This document shows, piece after piece, positions 1-12,062 of a stretch of DNA of 64,000 bases. Under the pieces are notes generated by a model. That model was not told where the DNA came from and made no database searches. It worked only from the letters and a program-made list of their open reading frames with translations. Source of the stretch: Earliella scabrosa (lineage: Eukaryota; Basidiomycota; Agaricomycetes; Polyporales; Polyporaceae); assembly GCA_022605405.1 (NCBI GenBank), contig JABYQQ010000006.1:1116001-1180000 (forward strand). The letters run 5' to 3'. Numbering within the stretch: the stretch's first letter is position 1; each line of letters opens with the position of its first letter. The translations under genes were made by a program, and so were the position numbers.

Positions 1-1370
1 GCTGGCTCCGCACGTGGACGATCTCCGACCAGCACAAAGATATATGTCGTCTATCTACTACATCATAGGGTCACATACCTAGAAAGCGCACCCCGCGGCC
101 GCCTTGCCTCCCTAGTCTCCCCAGCACTCGCAACCGACCGACACAACACGTTGGGCGCGTCATGCAAGGAGCCATCCGGAGGTGAGGACGCACAGTCATT
201 CATCTCGTGGTCCTAAGAGGTATGGGATTGCCAGCCGAACTGCTGGTGTCGGGTCGCGTGGAGATGGGCGTGATGTGGCACTCCCCGGCTCCATGGAGCT
301 AGGGAAAGATGGTTCATAAAATCAATAGAGCATCCAGAGGTAGAGAGCGGAGCAAGGGACGGCTCAATAGAGGACCTCTAGAGAGCTACACCGCACAGCT
401 CAGGGAGAGGACCTCATCCTTAGGGAGCGTGCTGGCGTGAGTCGACGCGGACAAGAAAGGACGTGAGCGGCTGCGCGAGTGGACGGATGGCAAGGCGTCA
501 CGTGGCAGGTTGGCGCGCGGCGCGGGCGCGCATTCGCCACTTGGTTCAACGTTCATTCTACAACTAACGCAGTGCGACAGGTACAGAGGTATAGGTGAGC
601 CATTTGTTACTCAGGTCAGGTCACACTATGATGTGTGCGCTATAGGTCATCATTGGCTAGCCAGACCTCCGGATACCATCGAGCAAGGGATGGCGCGCAC
701 CGAGAAGGCTATAAAGAGAACTCGTCGCGGACGGCGCACAAAGCGGGCCGCTCCTGTCACTCAAGGTTGTCGGGCGGTCCTGTGATCTTGGGGATCCTCT
801 TCTAACAACCTGTTACCTAGTCCCACTGGCAGGTCCCAATGCTGAAACCAGCACCTCCTCTCTCCCCGGCCGACCCGACACGATACCCTCGGCGATAGGG
901 TTACCCGATGTTTCGCTCTCCCCAGATTCTAGCACCCCCCGGTTGGGCATGCCTCGGTTGGGCGCCACCGACACACGCGTTACTGACGCTCTGGCGCTAG
1001 CAGAATTGTTCTTACAGACTTCCGATGGATCCGGTCACGGCGTTCTCGTGTCTCCCCGGGTGCCCAAGTGTTACTGCGCGCTAGACTGCGACATGGATGA
1101 GCTCAGCGATCTCACCTCGCTGAGCGATTTGGAAGAGCAGACGTGCGTGGGACAGCATTCGTCTGTTGGGCTCTAGCTTACGTATCTCTTCAGCAAGCAC
1201 ATGCGTTGGCGACGTCGAAGTCGCCGTCAGCAGTTGGATCACCTCGCGCCCGGTATTGAACGTCTTGCGACTAAGAATGTCGAACTGGCTCAGCGGGCCG
1301 ACAATACCGGTGTGTTCCTTCTAGGGCTAGTAAGCCTGCGGCGCGCTGATCCCATAGTTGTCCAGTCCAG
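1..1370. other. 5' flank of the dioxygenase gene, no confident gene
   Basis: No complete gene can be supported here. A short + reading frame at 943-1176 contains an acidic stretch (DELSDLTSLSDLEE), and another at 1201-1360 has a basic start followed by IERLATKNVELAQR. Both could be upstream exons of the dioxygenase that follows, because acidic, low-complexity N-termini are common in such genes, but no splice chain joining them could be fixed. Confidence 0.4.
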
Positions 1371-2349
1371 TTCGCCCACTTCAATCTGGGTAACGCTGTC
1401 AAGGAGAAGACCGGAAATCCTTCCAAGGTTTCTTACCCCCCGGGCGATTGGGTGGAATTCGACGGTCATCATCCGATGCGCGCCCTGAGCGAGGACGGTT
1501 ACGACCTAGTATATCACTTTCCTAAAGCTTTTCGGGGTCGGACTTTGGTGCGTCTCTAAATCACGCCTGCCATCCGCCGTCGTTGAAACCGCTGGCCAGC
1601 TGCAATTCAAAGACGCTCTCCTCGATTGGGCCGACGTGGCTCCTTTGTCAGTGAACAACAAGAACGACTTCAAGGATTCTTACATCACGGAGTTTCCAGT
1701 GGCGGGGCAGTCCAGAGTGGCGCTGCTCTGGCACGCCATCGGTCATAAAGTGAGCTCGTTCTTCAGCCTCTCCACGCAGCTCTATCTCCAACTGTCGTTC
1801 CGCCAGCACGAGTCCCCTGTCGTTTGCGCCGACATCCGCAAAACCGGAGCCGGGTTCGACGGGGCGATCAAGCTGTTGGAGGATCTGGAGCTGGTCAGCA
1901 CCTACTGCACACGCAGTCTGTTGTGCTTGGACCCGTTGCAATACGGACTCCTTCGCAAGGTCTACGATCACCGCCTGACCAAATATCCCTCACAGCGGGC
2001 GTTTGCCAAGGTTGACCAAAACATGATGTGGGAAGGGCGAGAGATCATGTTCAACCGGTGGTCAAAACGCCATTGGGACAAACAAGATCCTCATTGGTCG
2101 TGGGCGTGTATAACCTACGTCGGCGACTTTGTGGGAGCCCGCTTCGAATTCCCCCAGCTCAAACTGCGGCTTTGTCTCTCTCCGGGCGATGTAGTGTTCT
2201 TCCGAGGGCGGGACCTCCTGCATGAGGTCCCTCGTTGGGTCTCCGGTCAACGCCACTTTCTGGTACACTTTACTCATGAGGCTCTGTGGAAGGACGCCCG
2301 GATCCCATGCCGCTCCAGCCCCGCTGTTCCTCCTGTTCGTGCGCTGTAG
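1371..2349 (+). CDS. TET/JBP-like 2-oxoglutarate/Fe(II) dioxygenase
   Basis: Probable nucleic-acid-modifying dioxygenase of the fungal TET/JBP family, whose members oxidise 5-methylcytosine or thymine. The core is one open frame from 1636 to 2349. It shows HxD as H-W-D (2071-2079), a strand resembling ITYVGDFVGARFEFPQ, then SPGDVVFFRGRDLLHEV with the distal iron-binding His at 2221-2223, and the 2-oxoglutarate-binding Arg at 2251-2253 followed by HFLVHFTHEALW. That spacing fits the double-stranded beta-helix fold. Upstream coding is visible in another frame at 1371-1557 (FAHFNLGNAV, YPPGDWVEFDG), and 1520-1636 is open in the core frame, so at least one junction near 1520-1600 is an intron or a frameshift. 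The true start is not fixed. It ends 168 bp before the convergent KDZ transposase gene; KDZ transposons of basidiomycetes are known to be linked to TET/JBP genes. Catalytic residues look complete. Activity is an inference. Confidence 0.75.
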
Positions 2350-2516
2350 CGCACGCTCTACCGTTCCTCTGTAATCACAGACAGTTATTGCATGTTATAA
2401 ACCAATGCTATCCAGTATCTCCGGCCATTGGGGCCATATGACCGGGTCAAACTGCTCCAAGAGCGGTCGGATAGACTGTAATGCCAGCGGTCAGCCTCGG
2501 GGTACGTTAGGGCTGG

Positions 2517-5500
2517 CTAGGGTGCACGTACGATGGTGTAATCCACCCGGTCGTCAGAGAGAGATATGTCAGCCTGCGTTAGCTTGAATACTACGCGCAA
2601 ATCTTCCTCGTCCTTATCTTCCTTCGTCCGATGAGCTTGAGAGCCCGACTTCCTGGTACCACTTCTCATCTTGTCCTGATACTGTTGGTAAGCCGCGCAA
2701 ACCAGGCGCTCGCAATCTCGGCTCATCCGCGCATACATGTCCGCTTTCTCTAGAGCGTAGGCGGTGGCTCCCTTGGATTGGTACAAAGGAAGAGCCTCGG
2801 CGTGTTGGCGATAGAGACTAGCTGCGAAGTTGAGGCCTTGTCTATGAGCCCTAGATTCGGCGAGAAGTAGGTTGATCTCTTCATCCGTACGGGTCTTGGC
2901 CGCACGCGCTCTAAACCAATCCACGCGAAGGGCTGGGAAAAGGATGGTCAATGTAGTGGCTTGGGTAGGATGTCTAGGTCGACCTACTCTCTTCCTCCCA
3001 AACGTCATGTGTCTGTTCGTTAGCTGCGGGCGGTCCGTGAACGCGAAATATCCAGGGTAGAGTTCGACGGCTATCTCCCAGATTGCGTAGCTTGGTCAAA
3101 CCGGACATCTGCAGATCTTTGGTGGAATCGATCCGCCTCAGATGGGCGGGAACGGACAAGGGCGCATCGTGCTCTCCCAGAGTTCCGGCCAGCGAGGACA
3201 GGGTGTCGAAGTTGCAGTTGTAGATGGATGCCAGCAGCACACTTCGCCCGCGAACCAACTTGATATTGTCCTGACTGCGAAGGTTGTCCTTGGTACCTCT
3301 CGCGTTGCGGTCCTTGTCGGCGATCAGCGCGGCGGTCTTCCGGACGGACATACGGATGGCGGACAGTAGGTCGTAAGCGTGTCCCAGACGGAGGTCGTAC
3401 TCGCACTTCGCTATGTGGGATAATTGCGCGTCTTGCATAGCTTCTTCAGACAGCGAAGAAGGCAGAGGTATGGGCGCAAGCTCCGGACCGTCCTGTGGGG
3501 CGTCTTCGTCATTAAGGTCCTCTTCCAACAAGTCGGCTTCATCCAGCTGGGGCACGCCGGATAGCTCGAAAATGGGGGCTAAAGTCTGGGCCTCGTCGGT
3601 GTACCATCGCTGCAGCTTGGCGCGGAACTGCCGACGAGCACTTCCTAGAGTAGACACCCGATCCTCCGTTGTACCTTGTCCCGTGAGCGTTTTTCTCATC
3701 CGGGCTACTCGGTCGGCTAGCTCTGCTCTGTAGGAACCGCGTCAGATATCTGCAGCCCCGGCATGACTATAGAACACCCTCACTGTGCATACTCCAGCTC
3801 AATGCCGTTCTGTAGAGCAACCAGCATCTGCCCGTATCGCTCGGGAACAGGGGGCTGCCGGTCCGGCTCGCACCGTGTTTCAGGATCGGGGGCTTCCTGG
3901 ACGCCTTGGGCCGGCGGATCGGAGGACTCCGCGGGGGGGGCAGCGCTCAATGGCGGATCGGTGGAGGTAGGAGCAGTTGGTCTCTTCCTTTTCTTGCCGG
4001 ACGCGCGGGTTGGCTTCTTCTTCTTCCTAGGTTTGACCGCCGGCACAGGTCCCATAATGTCCTCTAGAAACTGGGATGACAGGCCTACGGCCTTCTTCAT
4101 CAACTGATCTAGCGCCTTACCCTTGCTGGGCACTAACGTATTACGGTTGTCAATACACCGCTGAGCATAGGTTGCAATCTCACATACCATGAGTGTCGTC
4201 CAGGGCGTACACGCTGGGCACATTGCGCTTCCGACGTTCGGGATAGCTCAGCGGCGTAGGGGCAGCATCGTCGATGTCTAATGCTGACCATTTGGTGATA
4301 AGCGCAGGCCCCGCCTCTTTCGTCAGCGTGCCTAGGTCGAGGGTTTGTGACGCTTGGACTGGCAGCTTCTCCCTCAGCTTGCGAGCGATCAGTTTGCCTA
4401 GGAGAGAACATCAGATAACTCCCAACCTGCCCAGTATAAGGATCAATCTGTGTACCTCGCCCTTCGTTCTTCCTCCAGTTCCAGCTGTTGAAGTAGTCGT
4501 TTAAGGCGTCCAAACGAGCTCCGCCGTTCATTTCGCGTGTGGAGAGTCCAACGGAGTTATGCTCGGCCCAGAGTGCCTCCACGCTCTCTCCGTTGGAGTG
4601 GCCGGTGCCTTGCTTGTAGCAGAGGGCGTACTCGCACTGGCAGGACTCTTTATGCGCTAACATATGGAGTTGGGGCAGTAGGATCCTCAGGCGCTGGACC
4701 ACGTCGTAAAGATCGGGGGGAAGATTCCATTCTTTCCATCGCGACAAGATGCCAGCTATGTAGGAACAGCCCACATCGTAAGTGAGGATCCATTCCAATA
4801 GCTTACTAACGCTCTCCAACGCGCCGGACATGGCCAGGTCTACGAGGGCAAATCTGGAAGTAGATGACCATTGGGCGTCAACGTGGCGTCGCGGAGAATG
4901 GGGCGGAGGCAAACACATACTGCTCGCCTGCCGGCAAATTAACAACTGCGCGAGAGATGAAACATCCGTGACGAATGCAGGTCACGGCCACCACGCCACT
5001 TATATCCAGGAAGCGAAACTTGCCCGTGCGCTGAGATCGCGTGACCTTGAAACCGGAGCAAGTCTCCACCTGAGGGCGCAGCATACTGAATCAGTAAAGG
5101 CGTACAATACATGCCACCAGATACGTACTACTTTCGCGGTATCCTTGGGATACTTCTCAATGAATCCATCCAGTTTCTTGATGTCTTGGAAGAAACCGTT
5201 CTCGCCGACTAGACTATAGTCGGTATCGTCTCCAGGCTTGGTCTTCTTCTGAAGGCTATGGTTGCCGTCGGCTCCAAAGAAAGCCCGATATATGTAGCTA
5301 GACAAATGTATGTTTGTAATCAGTGGTCCTCTTATTGCCACACACTGAAGAAGAAACAGTACTGACCGTAGCTCGGGTTTCTCCTTGTCCCAGTCCGGGG
5401 GAAGGTTGACGCCAGGCCAGGGACAGGCGAAGCAAGGCACTGTGAGCAGTCTGGGATCGCGATTAGGATACACCACACCGTGGCATTGTCCCGCCCGCTT

Positions 5501-6741
5501 GAACATCTTGAGGAAACGCCAGATGCGACAAGCGAACATGAACTCGCGATAGCGGTCCTGCAGGGGCGCGTTAATTACATTGAGGAAGGTAGTGATGGCA
5601 AACTTACCGTCACTGTAGCTTCATCGGAATTATTCGTTCGACGCCGTAGTTTCTTGATGTAATCGTACGCCGATTTCTTGGATGCCAGAGCGTCTTCATG
5701 ACAGTCTTCTAAAACTTCGAACGTGAATGCGCTCGCCGGCTGGTCCCAGGTGGCTGGGAAAAGATCAACTCTCAACAGTTGTTCAGGTAGGTCTGGCCGC
5801 TGTGCGCAATGACATTCTTCGATATTCAGTTCGTGGATGCCATTGATGTGGGTGACGACTAAAGGAGTTGGCTGGCTGACCGTGGGGGCCTGTGGACATC
5901 GCTGACCTCGGTGAGCTAAGTGGTAGACGTAGCCCAGATGGCTGAGATCCCGTCGCGCGAAGTACGAGCCCGTCCATTCCTCGATCCAGTGGAAAGGATG
6001 ATGCACGTGAGTTTCCAGGAGACAGTCCCGACATAGCGCGAGGCTTTGAGCGCACTCTCGACATCAATAGATGGCCGCGCGCCGGTTACACCGCTCGCAC
6101 GGCCCGGGGATGGCGTCGTCGGCTTCTCTGCCCAGCAGCCATCTCAAAATAACTGCGAAATGGGAGGCTGCCGAGTCGAGCTTGAATCCGGCAGTCTTCT
6201 GGGATGGAGGTTACTCCGTTGAGACCAACATTGCGGAAACCTGATGCAAACTGGAGGTGCTTACCTTAGATTTGGGTGCAGTTTTTGCACCTGGCGCGTC
6301 GGACTGTTCGGGGCAGGACGGACGGCCTGATTCAGTGGGCATTGGGTTGGATTGGAGAGGGGGACCCGGTTGTGCATCGGAGAGGTGCGGCGCGGCGGGT
6401 GACGGACCGGGACTTGAAGGTCGAGCGGATGAAGGAATAGCGGCGGTGGCATAGTGGGAGAGGGGATGAGGGGATTCCAGTGGGTCATTTGATAGACTGC
6501 AGGTCCCGCTTGTGGATGCTAGTGGGTCAATGGTTGGTTCTTCGATGCGACGCTTTTTGGCAGGGGGTTCGCCGGAGGTGACCTCAAGGTAGCTGTCAGC
6601 CACGCGGAGGTTGGTAGGAGTGGCGGCGTAATATTTCACCGTTGTGATATGACAGCCGGGGGTGGATCCCATGGACGGAATGCGCGTAATTTTGAACTTG
6701 GGTCCACGAACGCGTGGACGTCGCCCACTTCCGCTAGACAT
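2517..6741 (-). pseudogene. KDZ-superfamily transposase (CxC2 type), one in-frame stop
   Basis: DDE-type transposase of the KDZ superfamily with an N-terminal cysteine-cluster domain. Start chosen at 6741 (MSSGSGRRPRVRG). Exon 1 is 6741-6265 (disordered, PPAKKRR basic patch); exon 2 is 6198-5608 with zinc-like motifs CERC, CREC and CRDC, then HPFHWIEEWTGSYF and a late FPATW-FTFEVL block; exon 3 starts at 5557 (DRYREF) and includes CFACPWPGVNLP. Introns of 66 and 50 nt are in phase. Later exons hold GADGNHSLQKKTK, GVVAVTCIRHGCF (about 4990), TYDVGC with a candidate catalytic Asp, and GESVEALWAE with candidate Glu plus GLSTREMNGG and LNDYFNSWNW (4400-4810). The C-terminal part includes CEYDLRLGHAYD (about 3400) and RVDWFRARA (about 2910). 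Junctions after exon 3 are approximate. A TGA at 6064-6066 interrupts exon 2 at codon 45 of that exon, where the family pattern expects a residue between AIY and CRECA, so the copy is probably inactive. Nothing else in the parts checked looks broken. Confidence 0.85.
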
Positions 6742-7078
6742 GCCCTTGTCTGATGACCTGTCGTGGAGGGACAGCTGGAAGAGCGTGGTGCGGCCTCATA
6801 AGACCATGTCCAAAGTAGAACATGCATATACTTACCAATAATAGAGATGCGGCGATAGAGACTAGCCCAGAGACGACGTGCGTTGTGGTGCAGAGGAGAG
6901 TTGGGCGCACCTCGGCTAATCGCAAGCTCAGACGCCCCACATCCGATGGGGCAGCCGGCGCTACTAGTCCAATTTACCTACAATACAGCTATTCATTCAG
7001 TCTCTATATGACAACGTGGTACAAGGGCAACATGCTAGTAGCAGGGTCCGAGTAGACTGCAGTGGCAGTACGAAAGTG
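6742..7078. other. intergenic, likely promoter of the KDZ gene
   Basis: These 337 bp separate two genes on the minus strand. It is the expected place for the KDZ transposase promoter, but no TATA box or other convincing element was identified. Confidence 0.4.
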
Positions 7079-9096
7079 CTATCTGGGACCCGACGGGAGC
7101 AAATGCGGGACAATAGGCGCCCGGCCTGCAGCGGCAAAGAAAGCCTGGGTGTAGAAAGACGCCAAGCCGTACTCGTACTGCTCTATGATGTCCGAAGAAT
7201 CTGATCCGCGCAGCAGGGGCGCCCCATCCAAATCCTCCGGGAAATCAGGCCAATCCCGAAGGACTTCGCGGAAGGCGTTGAGGCTGTTGACACGCCGTTG
7301 GGGCAGAGGGGAGAAGAGACCAAACTCGTCACTACGGGGTAGATAGGCAAGCTGTCGTATGCCGTGATGAGGAAAGACAGCTCCCAGGAAGTCTTCTCGT
7401 AGAGCTTGATCTAAAGGATTGTGGAGCCGACGGAAGTGGCGATCCAAAGCCCAGAATTCGTTTCGGAATGCCAACTCGTGGAGCTCCCAAATGACGAGCG
7501 AACAGAGTTGGTCGGGGCACTCCGTGAACGTGTATTGGTGCCACTTGACAGGACCACAGTCGGCACAGTTGAAGTCTTCCTCTGCCAGGACCGCCCCGAA
7601 CACTTGTTTGATCTCCATGTACCGTTGGCCATTCTTGGTCAGGGAGGATGGATCGTCGGGAATGCCGTTTAGAAAGAGACGCCAGGTCTGGCTCGAAACG
7701 CGTAGACTGTCGGCATGAGGGTGGCGGAGGACGTAGAGCCACACTGGACATGCGCGAACCCAGTTGGTTACGTATCGTCGCTGCCGATGGCGGTCGTGCG
7801 AACCCAAGACTAACGCTGGTTCTGGGACCCAGTACGCCCAACGCTGCTCAGCAGGACCAGCGGGTTGAGAGCGATCGACAGACAGCAGCGCTTGACTCCA
7901 GCTGGGAATTGGGGGAGGCATCCAAGGATGTTCAAAGTCGGCGAACTTGTCTCGACCTCGTAATTGTGAAGGATGGGGAGGGGGCGGGGCGCGGAGGTGT
8001 ACTGGCTTGACTACGTACAAGTCAGCTGGAGCTCTGTTTGGAAAAGAGACTACTCACATGTACGGGCCCACCGATGCCGTTCCGGGGTTTGGCGCCGCGT
8101 GACTGGAGTCGTGGACCGCTGACAAGAACCGTCAGAGGAGGCAGACGACGGGAGGCGTGACAACTCGTGATAAGTGTGAGCAGACCGAAGGGTAACTTCT
8201 AGGTGACGGTCTCCTACCAACCCTTCGTAGAGAGGGGTACCCAAGGCGTGACCTTGGAGTGACGTTTCCGCGGGATGGAGGAAGGGAACATACTGGTCCA
8301 CCTGAATGCTGGGGGCAATCAAAGGACGCTGACGCACAAACCAGACCGGCAGTCCGACGGACATGAATGACTGCACTACCGAAGGATCGGTGGTCCACGC
8401 TCCTAATAGATCCAGCTGAGCGGGGCGCAACTCGGGAATAGTATCCTGGGCCGGCATATTGAGATAACACCGTCGAAATTGCATGACGGCCGCGCAAATC
8501 AGCCAATGCCTCTGGAATTGGGCCACCTGCACCAGCTGATCTGCAAACGTGGCCGGCATGAGGCGCAGGCGGGCCGAGGCCTGGCGCATAGCGCATTCAT
8601 GTGCCTGAAGCACAACTGTGTCCTCGGCCGCCGCGTGGGATCGAAGAAACGCCCTCACATCAGAGGACATGCTGTGGCCGAGGGAAACCAAAGGTTCCAC
8701 GACTGTGGGCGATAGAAGACCGAAGTGCCGGGCGGGAAGACCAGCCAGAGGACAGAAATCTTGACCTGCCGGCCTTTTCCAGAGGAGAGAGTGGGGATGT
8801 GGCGGGTGGACCTCCTTCGGCACGGCAGCAAGAAACGCATATCGTGCAGAGTGGACTTGGGGCCAGAGGATAGGATCGTTACGTCCGTAGAAGCCGTCGC
8901 GAAATAGGGTCACGGAGACGCGTCCTGTGAGATAGCCAAATAAGACGCTGAACTGCAGTTTACGAGAAGACTTCAACATACCTGGGTTGATATGGGGAAC
9001 ATAGTCCGCATTCGGGGAAGTAACGAGGAATGTGCCGTCCGCAGACATGGCTCCGACACGTCCATCGACAAAAGTGTAATCTGACATCTGCTCCAA
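7079..9096 (-). CDS. uncharacterised large protein beside the KDZ transposase
   Basis: Two-exon gene: 9096-8058 and 8010-7079, with a 47-nt GTGAGT...TAG intron in phase 1, giving about 656 aa. Exon 1 starts MEQMSDYTFVDGRVGAMS and ends with a block resembling AWTTDPSVVQSFMSVGLPVWFVRQ. Exon 2 includes CADCGPVKWH and a Trp/His/Leu-rich stretch (WELHELAFRNEFWALDRHF). No catalytic motif was recognised. Proteins with a similar 'TDP.V...GLPVW..R' segment are, from memory, common as hypothetical proteins in agaricomycete genomes. It lies 338 bp upstream of the KDZ transposase on the same strand, so it may be a passenger of the same element. No signal peptide or membrane span is seen. The gene model is firm; the function is unknown. 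Confidence 0.75.
8011..8057 (-). other. intron of the 7.1-9.1 kb gene
   Basis: A 47-nt intron with 5' GTGAGT and 3' ACGTAG. Removing it joins two long reading frames in the same phase (codon split after the first base, giving Phe). Without it exon 1 runs into a TAG, so splicing is needed to make the long protein. Confidence 0.75.
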
Positions 9097-10082
9097 AATG
9101 GCTGATCAGTTTAAAAGCGTAGAAGAATGGCAATGAGAGGAAAACATCTCTCACCGGGGCGGAGTCAACGTTAACCTATCCTTGAGAGATGCTACTAATT
9201 TGTAGCGCGCCAGCGGGTCCTGCCGACGCCGACCAAATGTGCACCACTAGATATAGGTATTGAACGCTAGTGAACATCTCGTCAGCGCGTTGCACAAGGA
9301 TCGAGCAAGTGAGAAACAGACCACGGGACATATGCGATTGCAGGCGTGGCGGAGGACGTTCAAGTTGAGAAGGATTAAGCGACTGTAATGCCGAGGTGGC
9401 GTTGACGCCGCGCGAGCGCCCCACGACAAGCGCACATGTTCGATTTGGCCGCTGCGCCCCTTCGCTGTCAAAGACCATCACCCACCTTGCTAGGGCCAAT
9501 CAACTGCACCGCGCTCGTCGGTGTTTTTTCGTCACGGTGACAATTCCCTTGCATGCTCGCGCTCATGTCAAGCAGGAAGACTGACATAGCTACACCTAAA
9601 ACCTGCACAGGCCGCGCCCGGGGCCCGCGAGGCGGTCGATGACTGTGCGTCCCGACCGTAGCCACTCCGTTCACAAATACGGGAGTGTTGGTAGCCTCGT
9701 GTATGTTTTTGCACAACCTGTCGGTGTCCGAGGCGGCATGTAGAGCCGTGAGCATGTGATGGCGCGATACCAAATTGAGCATGTGCGCCCTGCCCTCAGA
9801 CATTGGACTGGGGCGCCTACATTTCTTCCGCCCTCCCGCGCACCTCATGAAACAGGGGAAATTGGACTCCGACATGTATGTTCCGCGGCAGCCCACCGCG
9901 TGTCGCTACCAACCCATCGGCCGCGGACGAGACTTGGAGTGGACGTCTCCAGTGTCGGTCTCACCGTAGTTTCCCCCACCCACCTTGTTTCTAAGACCTG
10001 CCCTGCGCAAGTGGACCAACCGTCCTTCACTCCGCCGCTCATTACCATTTTGCTCTCCCTCTCCCTCGATATTGCACACACC
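9097..10082. other. intergenic between divergent genes
   Basis: No convincing gene in nearly 1 kb separating the minus-strand 7.1-9.1 kb gene from the plus-strand 10.1-11.2 kb gene. Short frames exist on both strands, but none has domain features or coherent splice joins. Promoters for both genes must lie here; no clear TATA motif was picked out. Confidence 0.5.
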
Positions 10083-11221
10083 ATGCCTGCAGACTCCCGC
10101 GTCCGCCAGATCGTCTTGGCCCGAGCGCCGCCTCGTCACAAGCTGCGCACCGCGGTGGGAACCTGTCTCAACGTTGGGCGGCACAAGTCGAGGCATACGT
10201 ACACGATCTCGTTAGGAGGTGCAACGCGTCATAGCGTGGGGATGGTGTTAGAGATTGTACGTCGTGGGCGGGATTCTGTCGCGTTCTACGGACTAACGTA
10301 GATGTGTTGCAGTGCACCAGTGCCGCTGACCACAAGTGTCAACGCCACCTCCGCACTTTGCGTCTACAAATGCCGGACGACCAGAGGGTCATGGCCCTCA
10401 TCGAGATCGCGTCTCTGACGCCGCCTCCGTATCAGGACGAGGCGTTTGTCGATTGGTGCTACCAGTCCGCTGTGGACATGGGTAGCCGGTCCCAGATAGC
10501 GAGGGCCTCCGTACCGGAGGGTCGGAGTGCAGACGACGTGTCCAATAGTGGGATGGAACTGGGAATGAGCCGCCGCGACGTTGCCCAGCAAGTTAACGTC
10601 CGCATCTACGTTTATCATACGGTGAGCACTTCCCTACAAATACGAGGCGTGAGCAGCGTACCCACACGAGCACAGAACAGCGTCGGCCCTCATCCCATCG
10701 ACTGCGTGGGTGTCCGCCGAGGGGTCTGGGTCAGATACGTCCTGCGACAGGATGTGGTGTTGCAAGTCTTAGGCATCCACGCCAAGGATCGAGCCTCGCT
10801 AGCTCGCTACGAAGTCTACGAACCTCGTCTGCGGAGCTGGACGAAGTCCGTAGCTCCATCGCAACCACTGACGTTACTCCCCGGGCAAGGCCTCATCTAC
10901 CGGGACGGTCATGTCACCCGAACGCCCCGGCTGGAAGAGTACGTCTCCAAGACCGCGGCACCAACTAGCCGACCCCAACCGGAGCGTCCGGCCCCAGCTC
11001 ACCTAGCGTCCACCTCCCTTCATCACGACCGACCGCAGACCAGGCAGCTGAAGCGGTCCTCGAAACCACGCCCAATCAAGGCAGACCCAGGCGAAGTACT
11101 CGAGTTGACAGACTCGGAGGACGACAAGCCGTCTAAGAAAGGCCGGCACGTGAAGACCGAGCAAGAGACTAAGACCATCGGTCAAGGCATTCGGACTGAC
11201 CCATGGATCATCGTGGAGTAG
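10083..11221 (+). CDS. uncharacterised protein with acidic/basic C-terminal tail
   Basis: Start MPADSRVRQIVLAR at 10083. Exon 1 (10083-10256) joins exon 2 at 10313 through a 56-nt intron that has a CTAAC branch-like motif near 10293. A second possible intron at 10622-10675 (GTGAGC...ACAG, 54 nt) is a multiple of three with no stop, so spliced (342 aa) and unspliced (360 aa) versions are both open. The body contains MALIEIASLTPPPYQDEAF and VGVRRGVWVRYVLRQDVVLQ. The C-terminus is disordered, with ELTDSEDDKPSKKGRHVKTE, which resembles a nuclear localisation or SUMO-related tail. No family was recognised. It is divergent from the 7.1-9.1 kb gene and sits in the KDZ neighbourhood, which suggests an element-associated role, but this is inference. 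Confidence 0.65.
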
Positions 11222-11750
11222 GGTGCCGTAAGGTCGACAGGGCCGTGCGGGGGACGTCTTAGCTCCCCGTATGTTGAACGTGTCATGGTTTCGTGCTCGT
11301 TATCGAGCCCTTCCTCGTTTTTTCTGCTTCCAACCCAGCGTGACTCGTCTTGTGCTTTAATTCTACGCGTAGTTGGCCCATACCCCCTACCACCTAGAAC
11401 TAATTTCCCCTCGATTTGGCACCGAACTCATTCGTTACTCTACGCGCACTCTCTACGACTGCCTATCACTAGCTCCCGGACCATACTAGATAGTCTACTA
11501 GTAGGCCGTTGTACACGCTCCCTACTACTTACACGCGACGGCCCAATAACTAATGATCTATACACGAGACTTAACAATAGTGGTACTACCACGATAGCGA
11601 CACCGAACTGTGTGTTCTGCACAGAGGATGCCGGAACTGCGGTGCTGACGCGGGAGACTAGCCTCTTGTAGCGGAGATCAGCTAGCGAGCGTGCACCCTG
11701 GCGCCAGGCAGGCGTCAATATCCTACAATCCCCCTCTCTTATCCACCACG
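11222..11750. other. intergenic, nothing identified
   Basis: A pyrimidine-rich stretch (roughly 11300-11480) with no supported gene. It may contain the 3' end of the gene before it and the promoter of the gene after it. Confidence 0.4.
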
Positions 11751-12062
11751 ATGCCCTCTGTCGACCTCGACGCCTTCATACACAGACACAGAGGGATCCG
11801 TGTACTGCTGCGAGCCCGAGTGCAGGCGTATCAAAGCGTTTCCCCCGGAGACAGGGACATGTGGCTGGCCCGCTTGCTCGGTTTGCTATTGGACCTCTAC
11901 GTGCACGAGATGAGAGAGACGGGAGCACGTTTAGGAGAGTGGAGACTGGTGAGTGACATAAAACCCGGGGCTGACACACTCTGACCTGGACCATTAGGCC
12001 ATCTCCTACTACTTCTACGTCCGATCTCGTCGCACCAGGGCCGTAGGGGCAGGCACGAGAAC
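11751..12062 (+). CDS. small uncharacterised gene, 5' exons only
   Basis: Start MPSVDLDAFIHRHRGIRVLL at 11751. Exon 1 is 11751-11948, followed by a 49-nt intron (GTGAGT...ATTAG, phase 0) and exon 2 at 11998-12062 encoding AISYYFYVRSRRTRAVG up to another GTGAGT. The remaining exon or exons were not located; they could lie within 12063-12545 or be shared with the next gene. The sequence shows an amphipathic helix-rich segment (DMWLARLLGLLLDLYVHEM). No domain was recognised. It may be the true 5' end of the 12.5-15.3 kb gene or a separate short gene. Confidence 0.45.

Noticed and set aside
9756..10301. 181-codon + frame before the 10.1 kb gene
   Set aside because: Only its 3' part from 10083 matches the spliced gene; the 5' part lacks coding features, and the frame's end is an intron.
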